Shown here piece after piece: positions 46,852-58,032 of a stretch of 64,000 bases of DNA. Origin of the DNA: Crotalaria pallida (Eukaryota; Streptophyta; Magnoliopsida; Fabales; Fabaceae); contig CM075649.1 in the NCBI GenBank assembly GCA_037953625.1, positions 64,216,660-64,280,659 on the forward strand. Reading direction: 5' to 3'. The notes beneath the pieces are model-generated. The model had not been told where the DNA came from. It did not search any database and worked only from the letters and a program-made list of their open reading frames with translations. The translations under genes were made by a program, and so were the position numbers. Numbering within the stretch: position 1 is the stretch's first letter; each line of letters opens with the position of its first letter.

Positions 46852-48873
46852 TTAGCTAATAGTTGATTCATCAAAAATACCAAGTTCTCTTCGAATTTTA
46901 TAAAATGTGTCCCTTGGTAATGGTTTTGTAAAGATATCAGCTAATTGATCCGAAGTTTGAACAAACTCAATAACACAATCACCTTTTTGAACATGATCTC
47001 TCAAAAAATGATGCCTAATTTCAATATGCTTTGTCCTTGAGTGTAATACTGGATTTTTAGTCAAATTAATTGCCGAAGTGTTATCACACTTTATAGGGAT
47101 TTTTGTCAAATTTAAACCAAAGTCAGATAACTGTTGCTTCATCCATAAAATTTGTGCACAACAACTACCTGCAGCTATGTATTCGGCCTCCGCGGTTGAT
47201 AAAGCAACACAGTTTTGCTTTTTGGAAAACCACGATACAAGTGAATTACCAATTAAATGGCATGTTCCGCTTGTACTTTTTCGCTCAACTTTACAACCGG
47301 CAAAGTCAGAGTCCGAATAACCTATAAGTTTTAGAAAAGCATCCCTAGGATAATAAAGTCCAGTATTCGTTGTACCCTTTAAGTATTTCATAATTCTTTT
47401 GACAGCAGTTAGATGCGACTCTTTCGGTTTTGCTTGAAAACGTGCACACATACATACACTAAACATGATGTCAGGCCTAGATGCAGTTAAGTATAACAAA
47501 CTACCAATAATACCATGATACTTCGTTACCTCTACCGCTTTTCCAGCCTCATCTTGATCTAGGTAGCATGCAACGCTCATTGGTGTAGAAGCGGATTTGC
47601 ATGAATCCATCCCAAAACGTTTGAGAAGCTCTCTACAATATTTACTCTGATGAATATAAATGCCATCATTAAGCTGCTTTATTTGAAGGCCAAGAAAGAA
47701 TGTAAGCTCTCCCATCATCGACATCTCGAATTCGCTTTGCATCAAATCTGAAAACTTTTTACACAAGTTATCGTTAGTAGCACCAAATATAATATCGTCA
47801 ACATATATTTGAACCAATAAAATATCCTTACCGGAACGTTCAATAAAAAGAGTAGTGTCAACAGTGCCTCGTTTAAACCCTTTTTGTAATAAAAAATTGC
47901 TTAGTCGGTCGTACCAAGCTCTAGGAGCTTGTTTCAAACCGTACAAAGCCTTTTTCAGTTTGAAAACGTAGTCCGGATGCTCAAAACTCTCGAATCCGGG
48001 AGGTTGTGACACGTAAACTTCCTCTTGAATGTATCCGTTAAGAAAGGCGCTCTTAACATCCATTTGATACAATTTAAAATTCATTATCGAAGCAAAAGCG
48101 AGAAGAATACGAATAGCTTCTAGTCTAGCAACGGGAGCATATGTCTCATCGTAATCGATTCCTTCTTCTTGACTATAACCTTGTGCTACCAACCTAGCTT
48201 TATTCCTAACAATAATACCTGATTCATCTAACTTATTCCTATAGATCCACCGAGTACCGATTTCAGGACGATCATCGGGTTTTGGCACAAGCTCCCAAAC
48301 TTGGTTTCTTTCAAATTGATTTAATTCTTCTTGCATGGCCATAATCCAATGATCATCTTGAAGAGCCTCTTTGATATTCTTAGGTTCTATTTGAGATACA
48401 AAGGCAACATAATAACAAAAATTATTTAAAGTGCGTCGGGTTACCACTCCCTTCGCAATGTCACCTAAGATGTTAGAAATCGGATGATTTTTGTTGGACT
48501 TCCAAGCTATTGGTAATTGAGGTTGTATCTCTCGTGCTAAGTCTTTATCTTGTGCTTGCACCTCTCCATCTTCAATTTGATTCTCTTCCATTTGTTGTGA
48601 TGTTGACTTCTCATGATCCAAATATGTACCTATATTATCATCATCACAAGAAACAACACAATCTCCTTTCGAAGATTCATCAAATACAACATGCACGGAT
48701 TCCTCAACGGTTAATGTTCTTTTATTGTAGACTCTATATGCTTTGCTATGGGTTGAATAACCTATGAATATGCCTTCGTCGGCTTTGGAGTCAAACTTGC
48801 CGACCGGTTCCTTTCCGTTATTTAAAACAAACACCTTACACCCAAAAACATGAAAATGTGAAATATTTGGCTT
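46852..48873 (-). CDS. pol: Copia reverse transcriptase and RNase H (pol, third open segment)
   Basis: Open from just after the TGA at 48874-48876 to the natural stop near 46852. N-terminal part is the end of integrase (FVLNNGKEPVGKFD, GIFIGYS). Reverse transcriptase begins around WELVPKP, with VYVSQPPGFE, LYGLKQAPRAW and the catalytic YVDD at about residue 344 counted from 48834. RNase H follows with LVSWFSKKQ, STAEAEYIA and the C-terminal KHIEIRHHFLRD and LADIFTKPL. The catalytic motifs are intact. It has no start of its own; it is the tail of a polyprotein and would be made only by readthrough of the upstream stop. Confidence 0.93.
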   Translation of the reverse strand, partial: KPNISHFHVFGCKVFVLNNGKEPVGKFDSKADEGIFIGYSTHSKAYRVYNKRTLTVEESVHVVFDESSKGDCVVSCDDDNIGTYLDHEKSTSQQMEENQIEDGEVQAQDKDLAREIQPQLPIAWKSNKNHPISNILGDIAKGVVTRRTLNNFCYYVAFVSQIEPKNIKEALQDDHWIMAMQEELNQFERNQVWELVPKPDDRPEIGTRWIYRNKLDESGIIVRNKARLVAQGYSQEEGIDYDETYAPVARLEAIRILLAFASIMNFKLYQMDVKSAFLNGYIQEEVYVSQPPGFESFEHPDYVFKLKKALYGLKQAPRAWYDRLSNFLLQKGFKRGTVDTTLFIERSGKDILLVQIYVDDIIFGATNDNLCKKFSDLMQSEFEMSMMGELTFFLGLQIKQLNDGIYIHQSKYCRELLKRFGMDSCKSASTPMSVACYLDQDEAGKAVEVTKYHGIIGSLLYLTASRPDIMFSVCMCARFQAKPKESHLTAVKRIMKYLKGTTNTGLYYPRDAFLKLIGYSDSDFAGCKVERKSTSGTCHLIGNSLVSWFSKKQNCVALSTAEAEYIAAGSCCAQILWMKQQLSDFGLNLTKIPIKCDNTSAINLTKNPVLHSRTKHIEIRHHFLRDHVQKGDCVIEFVQTSDQLADIFTKPLPRDTFYKIRRELGIFDESTIS

Positions 48874-49524
48874 TCACCCTTTTAAAAGTTCATAAGGTGT
48901 TTTATTTAAATGCGGACGAATAAAAACCCTATTAAGCACATAACACGCGGTATTTACCGCATCGGCCCAAAAATATTTAGGAACATTTGATTCTCTCAAC
49001 ATAGTACGAGCAAGTTCCACTAATATTCTATTTTTCCTTTCTACAACTCCGTTTTGCTCCGGAGTCCTAGGGGCCGAAAATTGATGATCAATACCAAACT
49101 TATCACAAAACGCATCAATCCTAGTGTTTTCAAACTCACCTCCGTGGTCACTTCTAATAGACACAATTTTCAAACTTAGTTGATTTTGGATGAGTTTGGC
49201 AAACTTTTTAAAACATTTATAAACTTCACTTTTTGCGGATAAAAATAAAGTCCATGTGAATCTAGTAAAATCGTCTACTAAAACAAATCCATAGTAATTG
49301 CCACCTAAACTTTTAATTTGGGAAGGGCCAAACAAATCCATATGGATTAGCTCCAAAGGCTTTGTTGTGCTTATCACATTTTTAGGTTTAAAAGAACTTT
49401 TAACTTGCTTGCACTTTTGACAAGAGTCACAAATGCCATCAAGCTTAAAGTTTAGTTTAGGCAAACCAATCACTAAATCTTTTCGTAAAAGTTTGTTTAA
49501 ATGATTCACATTCACATGAGCAAT
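48874..49524 (-). pseudogene. pol: Copia integrase (pol, second open segment, ended by TGA)
   Basis: Same frame as the segments on both sides, bounded by TGA at 49525-49527 and TGA at 48874-48876. It has the CxxC of the zinc finger (CDSCQKC), the first Asp in LIHMDLFGP, the second in RSDHGGEFEN, the Glu in PEQNGVVERKN, and WADAVNTACYVLNR. The first TGA splits the HH part of the finger from the CC part: the position after LWHR is normally Arg. The second TGA follows YELLKG, where Arg is also usual. Either change could be CGA to TGA. Confidence 0.92.
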
Positions 49525-49956
49525 TCATCTATGCCAAAGACGAATTTTATCATCAAAAGATTTGAAACATTTTGAAAATAGTGAAGTTATCTCATCCAAA
49601 TCAATTAAGTAAGTGTTATTAGAGCGACGACCAACAAACTTAACACTATCATCTATAGAAGACTTAATGAAGCATAATTCCGGAGTAAAAGTCACATAAT
49701 TGCCCATATCGCATAGTTGGCTTATACTAAGCAAGTTGTGTTCTAAGCCTTCTACGTATAGGACATTTTCTATGACAAGGTTAGATACGTTACCGATCTT
49801 CCCGACTCCTAGAATTTTGCCCTTGTTGTTGTCGCCGTATGTCACAAATCCACCACTTTTCGGAGTAAGTTCCATGAAGTGCGTTTTGTCTCCCGTCATG
49901 TGTCTCGAACAACCACTATCCAAGTACCATTTGCGCTCTTTGGTTCGAAGACACAC
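49525..49956 (-). pseudogene. pol: Copia protease and pre-integrase domain (pol, first open segment)
   Basis: Protease active site WYLDSGCSRHMTG, then NLLSISQLCD, and the GAG-pre-integrase region ending KIRLWHR followed by TGA at 49525-49527. The pol frame opens just after an in-frame TAG (49957-49959), and the first codon, GTG, is not a true start. Relative to gag the frame is shifted by -1, with an overlap of about 60 nt up to the gag stop at 49896. A polyprotein therefore needs frameshifting, or a base was lost or gained here. Confidence 0.9.
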
Positions 49957-51758
49957 CTACAAGAAAGATATAATTTGGTTGACTTAGGTACCCAAGTGGT
50001 CTTGGGTCCTTTGTTGTTAGCATGGGGAGAAGTCCCCTTAACAATCCAAATATATTCTCCGCTTGGTATACCAAATTTCTTTATATTACATTTATTCGTG
50101 GTATGCCCAAAGATCCCACAATAATGGCAAGTTGGGTTTTTAGAAATCTTATTCTTTGAAAATCCACCAACTTTTTGATAATTGCGTTTCTTAGGTTTGG
50201 TATAGCCAAGACCGGATCTATTGCTATTGTTCCTTTGAGTTGAAAGCAAATGATCTAATGAAGTATCTCCTTTCATGAGCCTTGCAAGTCGATCATTCAA
50301 ATTAAAAACTTCTTTTTCCAAAGACTTGCAATTTTCACAAGATGGAGTCTCATTTGATTTCAATTCACAATTGCATGTAGAGTTTGCATAAATGAGTTCA
50401 AGTGTTTCATTTTGAAGCTTAATTTCTTCTAAATCGTTTTGAAGTTCAATTATCTTTTCATGTTGCTTCATTATGAAATTCTTTCTTTCAACATTTATTT
50501 TAGCAAGTTTCTTCAACTCTTTATGCATCTCTACATACACATTGTACAATTCATTGAATGAAGGAGAATTAGAACTAGAGCTAGCATCGGAAAGATAATC
50601 TACCTCATTGACGTTCTCACTTGATTTAATGCTTGAAGATTCCTCTTCATCAAGCTTCGTCATCAAACATAGATTTGCAAGTTCTTCATCATCCGATGAG
50701 CTAGATGTTGATTGACTCTCCACTTCATCCCATACTATGTAAGCCCTTTTTCCTTTAGATGAGTTGAACTTAGAGTTGTCACCTTCCGACTTCTTAGAAT
50801 GAGTTGGGCAATTCGATCGATAGTGACCAAGCTTTCCACACCCATGACACTTGATGTGATCCTTGTTAGTCTTATTTCTTGGTTGTGAGTCCTTAGAATC
50901 TCTTTGTCTATTTCTATTAAAGTTCCCCTTTTTCTTAAGGAACCTACCAAGCTTTTTAACTAGCAAGCCAAGGGTCTCATCATCTATATCAGAGTCCGAG
51001 TCATCCACTTGAGAGTTTTCCTCTTGTGCCTTAAGGGATTTTGAAGTTGATTTAAGAGCTATCCCCTTTTTCTTTCTATCGGCATCTTCATTCATGGATA
51101 ACCGCCCAAGCTCCATTTCATGCTCTTGAAGCTTTCCGAATAGAGTTGCTAAGTCAATTTGATCCACGTCTCTAGCTTCCATAATGGCCGTCACCTTAGG
51201 TTGCCATTCCCTGCTAAGACATCTCAAAATCTTATTAACAACTTCACCATTAGTTATAACTTTTCCAAGTGCAGAAAGATGATTTATGATATGAGTGAAC
51301 CGCTTTTGCATGTCACCTATATTTTCATTAGGTAACATACGAAAGAGTTCATATTCATGCATGAGTGTATTTAGCCTAGCCCTTTTAACCTCCGAAGTGC
51401 CCTCATGTGTGACTTGTAATGTGTCCCACATTTGTTTAGCATCAACACATTGAGATACTCGAAAGAACTCATCATAAGAAAGAGCAGACGTGATGATATT
51501 TTTAGCTTTTAAATCAAATGCAACTTTCTTCTTATCATCATTGTCCCAACTCGATTTTGGTTTGACCGAAACAACATCATTTACTTTCGTTTGAGGAACA
51601 AAAGGTCCATTCTCTATGGCGTTCCAAATTTCCATATCTATGGCTTGAATAAAAATTTTCATGCGGACCTTCCAATAAGCGTAACCCTCACCATTGAATA
51701 GTGGAGGACGATTAATGGAAGCTCCTTCACCACCAAAAGGATTTGAAATTGAGCCCAT
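49896..51758 (-). CDS. gag: Copia gag
   Basis: 620 residues from the ATG at 51756-51758, 62 bp downstream of the PBS; the open frame extends slightly upstream but without ATG. The N-terminal UBN2/gag region has NRPPLFNGEGYAYWKVRM (about residues 16-33). A first CCHC knuckle (CHGCGKLGHYRSNC) is at about 304-317, an acidic Ser-rich linker at 340-400, a coiled coil at about 405-500, and a second CCHC (CHYCGIFGHTTNKC) at about 544-557. Two knuckles this far apart are typical of several plant copia gags. The C-terminal residues after PKSANG read into the protease region in the wrong frame and are probably not native. The capsid would package element RNA in the cytoplasm. Confidence 0.92.
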   Translation of the reverse strand: MGSISNPFGGEGASINRPPLFNGEGYAYWKVRMKIFIQAIDMEIWNAIENGPFVPQTKVNDVVSVKPKSSWDNDDKKKVAFDLKAKNIITSALSYDEFFRVSQCVDAKQMWDTLQVTHEGTSEVKRARLNTLMHEYELFRMLPNENIGDMQKRFTHIINHLSALGKVITNGEVVNKILRCLSREWQPKVTAIMEARDVDQIDLATLFGKLQEHEMELGRLSMNEDADRKKKGIALKSTSKSLKAQEENSQVDDSDSDIDDETLGLLVKKLGRFLKKKGNFNRNRQRDSKDSQPRNKTNKDHIKCHGCGKLGHYRSNCPTHSKKSEGDNSKFNSSKGKRAYIVWDEVESQSTSSSSDDEELANLCLMTKLDEEESSSIKSSENVNEVDYLSDASSSSNSPSFNELYNVYVEMHKELKKLAKINVERKNFIMKQHEKIIELQNDLEEIKLQNETLELIYANSTCNCELKSNETPSCENCKSLEKEVFNLNDRLARLMKGDTSLDHLLSTQRNNSNRSGLGYTKPKKRNYQKVGGFSKNKISKNPTCHYCGIFGHTTNKCNIKKFGIPSGEYIWIVKGTSPHANNKGPKTTWVPKSTKLYLSCRCVFEPKSANGTWIVVVRDT

Positions 51759-51819
51759 TGTTTCCAAGTAAAAAGGATCTTTTCGAAAAAGCTTTTTAAG
51801 GCTCGGATTTTTCGTCCAA

Positions 51820-51831
51820 GCTCTGATACCA
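51820..51831 (-). other. Copia primer binding site (initiator Met tRNA)
   Basis: TGGTATCAGAGC on the minus strand, two bases from the 5' LTR terminus; the match extends into CTTGG as in many plant copia elements. Confidence 0.92.
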
Positions 51832-51833
51832 CT

Positions 51834-53380
51834 TGTTGGAAACCAACAAGCGGCTCAATATAGTCTAGAGGGGGGGTGAATAGAATATTGAAGCCTTATT
51901 ACAGATTTTTCGTCCACCTAAGAGAATGGTTTTATGAAAATAAGTTTTCTTAAAAATTCAAGTCAGATTACTCGAGTAACTGAAGTCTTCACTCGAGTAA
52001 TACGCAAGCAAAAATAATTTCACTCGAGTATTCAGCAAATCACTCGAGTATTACGAAAGCTATTTTTAAATCACTCGAGTAACAGAAAACCTACTCGAGT
52101 ATTGTTCATAAACTGAAAGCAGATTACTCGAGTGACAAGAACTTTACTCGAGTAAACTGGGTAAAATTCAATTAAAACTCAGTTTTCAATGGAGTTCTTC
52201 AAGAATTACAATGCTATGATGATTCAACAAATTATAAATGATTAATATGAACAATTTCAAGTAATATTAACATACAATTTTAGATCAATTGAGTAGAATT
52301 AAAATAACCCCAATTCTAACCTAAAAATGCAATTGTTAATGAATTAAAGTAATACAAGGAATGAAAATAAAAGAGACACAAGGATTTATCCTGGTTCACT
52401 TTCACCCACTTGAAAGCTACTCCAGTCCCCTCTTGAATCAAGAGAGATTCTTCACTAGAAATCTTCAAATGTAGATTTTACAATGTTTTAAGATGCAACT
52501 AGATTCTTAGTTCTCCTATCTTAAAACCCAACTCAAAGTGTGTACCAAACACTTTGATCTAATCTACCCCTTTTGAGAATTCTAGATTTCCTTGCTAATT
52601 GATTGAAGATGCTTCCAACCAATCCTCTTTTCTTGCTTTGATTTGATCCTCAAAGTCTTCCTTGTGAGATTCTTCACTTGTGTTGAAACTTCAATGATGC
52701 AATCACATATTGAAAATCTTCAACAACCACTAAGAACAAAATTATGATCTCAAGAATATTTGAACAATGAGAGAAATAGAGTGAAGAATGAAAAGTTTCT
52801 TGTTGAATCTTGATAGCTCTTGAAAGATGTAAAATAGCTCTTGAATTGCTTTTGAAAGTGTATAGAAAATTGTAAGAATGAATGTATGTTCCTATGAAAG
52901 AGAAAATTAAGTCCTTTTTAAATTTTCCAAACACTGATTGAATTACTCGAGTAAACCATATAACTTCACTCGATTAAAACATGTCAGATTAAGTTACTCG
53001 AGTGATGTGTAAACCATTACTCGATTAACCTGAAATGACATAAATTACTCGAGTGATCCAATACTCATTACTCGAGTAAACTGATCAGAATCTGAATAAA
53101 AACAAGGTTTTTCTAAAAGGATTTTCACAAAACTTTTAATAGAGCTATTTAATCAAGATTTAAGATTTAAAGTATCTTCACTCTTAATCAAACATTATTT
53201 AAATATTCTTAAAATCACCTAAGCTACCCACACCAATGAGATGCATTGCATAAAATAAAGATTACATTGAAATAGAATTAATAAAAATCCTAATTCTAAT
53301 CTTCATGTGGTGTAGCTTGCTTGTTGCCAATGTTGTTGCTTGGAGAGAGATTGTTAGCATCAAAACATGAGAATCCTACA
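51834..53380 (-). repeat. Copia 5' LTR
   Basis: 1547 bp, nearly identical to the 3' LTR. Differences noticed by eye are near 52708, 52713, 52914, 52919 and 53191. Palindrome arrays at 51968-52155 and 52943-53079. Confidence 0.95.
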
Positions 53381-55139
53381 TGTCTCAGGGTGCAGTAAAA
53401 TAAATCATCTCCCTAGGGTTCTTCACTTCCTACTTTACCAATTTATCGAGAAATCACTTAATATAAACATTTATAAAAAATATCAAAGTTAAGAAAAATA
53501 CAAGGACAACTCTAATTAACACTAATTGCTACCTACACTCTAGTTTAATTATTAATCCCAAATCCTATTATAAATTATAACTATCCCTAATTCAAAGTGA
53601 GGAAAGAGTCCCCCCTTACCAGTTGAAGAGTAGATGAGAAGGAGAGAGAGAGAGCTCCACCAAGCTCTTGAGATAAGCTCCCTAAGCTCTAAGCCTTTGA
53701 TCCATGGTCAATCCCAAACTCCCCTTAGAGATTGCCAAAATAAGAGAGAAGGATTGAGGAGTTAGGGTTTTCAATTTGGGAATTGGGGAATTGAGAGATT
53801 GAGAGTGAAATTGGGGTTTTGATTGATGGAGAATGATAGGGAGTTGATGGGGAATGATTATGGGGTGATGGGTTGAAGTTATTTGAGGTTGATTTGAAGA
53901 TTGGAAGAGTTTGGGGGAAGAGAAGAAGGAAGGAACTCGAATGGGAGAAGAGGAAGAATGAAGAAAACACTTAAAATCGTGTTTTTAAGCTGTTTCAGCG
54001 TCTGTTAATCGATTAACAGATGCTGTTAATCGATTAATTCTTGAGCATCTTTCGGCCTTAATCGATTAATCTCAAGATTAATCGATTAACTCATGTGCAC
54101 CCTTCGGCCTTAATCGATTAACTCAAGTGTTAATCGATTAACCAGTTCAGCCCACCATTCCTTTGCACTTCAAAGTGCCGTAACTTTTTCGTTAACCGTC
54201 GGATCTTGCTCAAATTTTGAGGCAAGCTTCCTAACACACTCATCTTAACATCCAACGGTGGAATTTGGGTTTGGAGCTATGGATATTTTATTTCTAATTT
54301 CCTAAGATCCTATGTTCATTAGGTCCTAATTACTCTTTAAAGATCCACTTCTAAACTAATTCTACTTCACCAAACCTACTCTTACTAAATCCTACATTCT
54401 AAACACATTCTAAACATACACAAACATCAGAATCATCATCACACAATTCTCAATCATGGAAGGACAAAACGAACAACCAACCAAATCCTATGCTTAACCT
54501 CTTCTTAAACACTCGATTTAACCCGATCGACTTAAGGCAACCCTATAACCACTTAACTCTAATACCAATTACTCTCGAGGCGTAACCAATAGGATCGAGT
54601 TGATCACAATTGCCTCGCACATCTATCAGATTCCGGAACTCAATCGAAATGTGAGTTCGAGGGAATTCTCCGAGCACGAGCTCTAAGGTCCATCCTTATA
54701 TTCAAGGCTCTACTCTAGGATTATCACTCCACTCACTCTAGCGATATTGAGGCACTAAACGACACTTATATGGACTATTGAACACTCAAAGTCCTAACCG
54801 CACGATCGTAACCACGCCAATCTAAACTTAAACCAATTACCCTTCGACTATAACTAACGACTTCTAGAACACTTCTCTACCCGTCCTAACGATGCTACCA
54901 CATAATCAACATACACATACACACAAGGACACAAGCACCAATACTAACACCTAGGAATGCACACAAACACACATTACTCATACATATATTAGAGAAACGT
55001 TTATAAACAGTTATACATATACATATTTATATTCAACATAATAATATACATATAAGAAAATAGTTGAAAATCATCCTTCACGTGTAAATAAGACAATTGT
55101 AATTATAATTATTAGGTTAATAAAAATGAGGATGTTACA
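53381..55139 (-). repeat. E2 copy 2, 5' LTR, right part
   Basis: Starts with TGTCT (53381-53385), the right target duplication of the copia element, and continues the E2 LTR to its outer terminus at 55139, followed by AGGCG. Confidence 0.92.
54005..54141. repeat. Palindrome array TTAATCGATTAA in E2 copy 2, 5' LTR
   Basis: Six copies with the 21/32/20/32/20 layout of 29392-29528; this matches the longer first step found only in the 5' LTRs. Confidence 0.93.
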
Positions 55140-58032
55140 AGGCGCGCCATGAACCGCGCCCAGGCGAGCGGGGCTGATAGCTGACGCGTTAAGTGGTGCG
55201 TGGGCACCTTAGGAGCCACACATCTTTGGCTTGCTCAAGAAGCCAATTTCCCACTCTCTCATAATACCTCTAGCAAAATAATTAAATGATTTAATATGAT
55301 GTTTTCAAGATTTGAGTCTCAGAATAAAATTTTGATTTCATCATTATATTTGAAATATGTTTTTTTTTCAAAATAAGTATAAATTTGTTATCATACGTCT
55401 TCCAAAATTAAAGTAGTACTTTTATTTAGTTTAATTAACATTTTGATAGGGAGCTCAAGTGACAAGCCTTAGAGGCATTTTTATAAATAGTTTCTTCAGA
55501 AAAATATGTTTAACTTAATATTTTGAGCGTCCCTGTAAATTTTCATAGTGTTCGGAGGCTGTTTCATTTTTAGCTTCTGCACTGGTTTAATAAATTACTG
55601 GTATAAGTTATATATAATAATTTGCTATTTCAAAATTATAAATATTATTTTTATCAAGTTTAATATCAAGATTTAGAAGATATATTTGCTTTTGAGTTTT
55701 GATAATTTTTCTTACGTAATAGCTATCCGGAGGGACCGGTAACTTTATTATTTTTTAATCAGTTTTGAGTAATTTAAAATACAATATTGTTTTACCTAAA
55801 CGTATTTTATTTTTAGTATCATCCAACTTTTAGCTATAATCCAAAATACCTACACACATTGACCCACAAATATATATAAATGTATTATTCCTAATCTACC
55901 CGGTACCCGTAGCCCACCCAAAGAAAAGAAAAAAAAATGAAACAAAACGTGTGGCACTGAGGCCAACACGTTAAAAGCCAAGAAAGAAGGAAATATAGAG
56001 TCTGAGAGCGCAAGAGAGAGAAAAGAAACATAGAAGGAAAGAAATAGATAGAACGAGAGCAGAGAGGGCGACACAGGAGAAAAAGAATTTAAGGGTTTTC
56101 AAATTTTCCGATCCAATAATTCAAGATCCAACCGTCCAATCTTAAATCTTTCTTAGGTATATAATCTCCTCAACTCGCTCTACCTATCTATATAATTTAT
56201 TTTACGATCCATTAATATTTTTATTATCCCTATATTTTCAAATAAAGAGATGTTTTAGGGAAAAGTGATATATCTTTATTGTATAATGATATATATTTAT
56301 TGTTTTGACAAAAATGAGTTTATTTGATATAGTTATATATAAATATATTTATTTTAATGTTATAATTAGTTTTAACACATGTCCCTATTTAGATTCAACA
56401 CGTTGTTTTTGACCTTGACCCGGGAGCAAGTTGCGGATGTTAAATTGACTCTGTCACTATGACTAGCATTTCCAAGGTAAGGGGAGTCTCTTTTCCACAC
56501 TTTGGGTTAGGGATAGTTAGGGTGTATAATAGGATTTGAGTTTAATACTTAGACCGGGTTGTGGGTAGCAAAATAGTTTTGATTTAAAGTTGATTTAGGG
56601 GTGATTAGTATGTTTACGGTTAATTTTATATTAATTAAATTGTTTATGTTAAATTCTCTTTTTATTACTACTAAAGTAGGAAGTGAAGAACCCCAGTGAG
56701 TTGACTTACATTCCATGTACTCTGAGATATACCTGAGTATGTCGACTGATTTGTAATATTGGTTGATGGTTGTTAAATTGATATGCTCACTAAGAGTTTT
56801 ATATGTGATTAATTGAAATGTGACCCTATATGTGTTTAATTGATGGTGTATGTGTATAAACATTAAAAATGGAAATGTGATGTAAAAAGATATAATAAGC
56901 TGGAACTTGAAATGAATTTATATATAGATATAACTTGAGAATGTTGGTGTGTAAATAATGTTTGGAAATATGTGTGATTTGTGAAATGCTCGGTAAATTA
57001 TGGTTTGATCTATAAATTAAAGGAATGATTATGTCTGTTAAAAGTGGTGAAAATGAATATTTGATATTGTTTGCAATTCTCTGAGTATTTGATGAATGGT
57101 GTGCATGTTGTTCTTGACTTTTGTGAATGAGTTTTGATATGGAATAAAAGGAATGCAGTGTAATTGATCCTTGGATGCCCCGGCACACTAGGTGCCCTGC
57201 TAGGTGGTGAATTGCCTGCTAGGGCCTAATTGCCTGTCAGCCGAATTGCCCATTAGGTCCTAAATTCCCGTTAGGCGTCGGTGCGCCAATGGATCAATAC
57301 ACTGCATAACCACCGGAAAAAGTTAATGGATTGTGGATTGGCATTGAGAAATGAATAATTAATGGAAAGGTAATTAATTGCGTTGTCCTAACGGGTGATG
57401 CCTAATGGGTGTCTCAGTCCTGACAGGTGTAAACTCCCTAGTAGGTGCCGAATTGCCTAGCAGGTGTGCTAATTCCTAGTGGTGCAAAGATAAAAAGAAA
57501 AAGAGAATATGATTTGTATGTTGTCCTCTGACCGTGAGGAGACATACAATGTATATGTGGTTTGTATGTTGTCCTCTGACCGTGAGGAGACATACAATGT
57601 ATAAGTGGGTATGTTGGCCTCTGACCGTGAGGTGACATACAGTTTTATGAACCTGGAAAGATAATGAATATGGAAATGTATGTGGATATTGAAAATATGT
57701 GATTATGATACATTTTGTTAATACATGGCTTGATTTACTTATTATCCTTGAGTTTTTGTTATATACCATTTTACTATCTTTTAATCCATTGTGTTGTGAA
57801 AAGGTCTCACCCTTATGTGGTTAACATTTTAGGTACTTGAGCAAGGAGCTTGGAGATAAGAGTGCTCAGCGGATCAGTCGAAAGAAAGGAACTCAAGTGT
57901 ATTTTATTATATTGTAATTGAAAGCCCCCAACGCTATTTGTGAACTCTGATTTATAAAAGAAAATTTAAAGTCCAATGTTTCATTTTTCAAACGTTTATT
58001 GTTTATTATTCATTATATTACGGGGTGTTACA
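55140..58032 (+). repeat. E1 LTR3, right part
   Basis: Right AGGCG (55140-55144) to GGGGTGTTACA. It has private changes, such as GATATAC in the left arm of the conserved hairpin (56725-56731) and AATCCATTG near 57783. It is followed by a PBS and internal sequence, not by a flanking target site. Confidence 0.9.

Larger units (their letters stand above)
44287..53380 (-). mobile_element. Ty1/copia retrotransposon, nearly complete, minus strand
   Basis: 9094 bp: 5' LTR 51834-53380, gag, pol (protease, integrase, reverse transcriptase, RNase H), a non-coding 3' region with palindromes, polypurine tract, 3' LTR 44287-45833. The domain order, integrase before reverse transcriptase, defines copia. 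TSD TGTCT at 44282-44286 and 53381-53385. The LTRs have equal length (1547 bp) with about five substitutions by eye, so this is a recent insertion. Two nonsense codons and a gag/pol frame change make this copy defective. Clade (SIRE- or Tork-like) is not decided; no env-like frame is seen. Confidence 0.95.
37276..55139 (-). mobile_element. LARD-like element E2, copy 2, nested in E1 LTR3 and split by a copia element
   Basis: 3' LTR 37276-39734, interior 39735-43581, 5' LTR 43582-44286 plus 53381-55139. Without the copia and its TSD it is about 8765 bp, against 8776 for copy 1. It has the same insertion base and TSD as copy 1 (AGGCG 37271-37275 and 55140-55144). Identity of site shows that it arose by duplication of the host segment, not by a second insertion. 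Confidence 0.92.
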
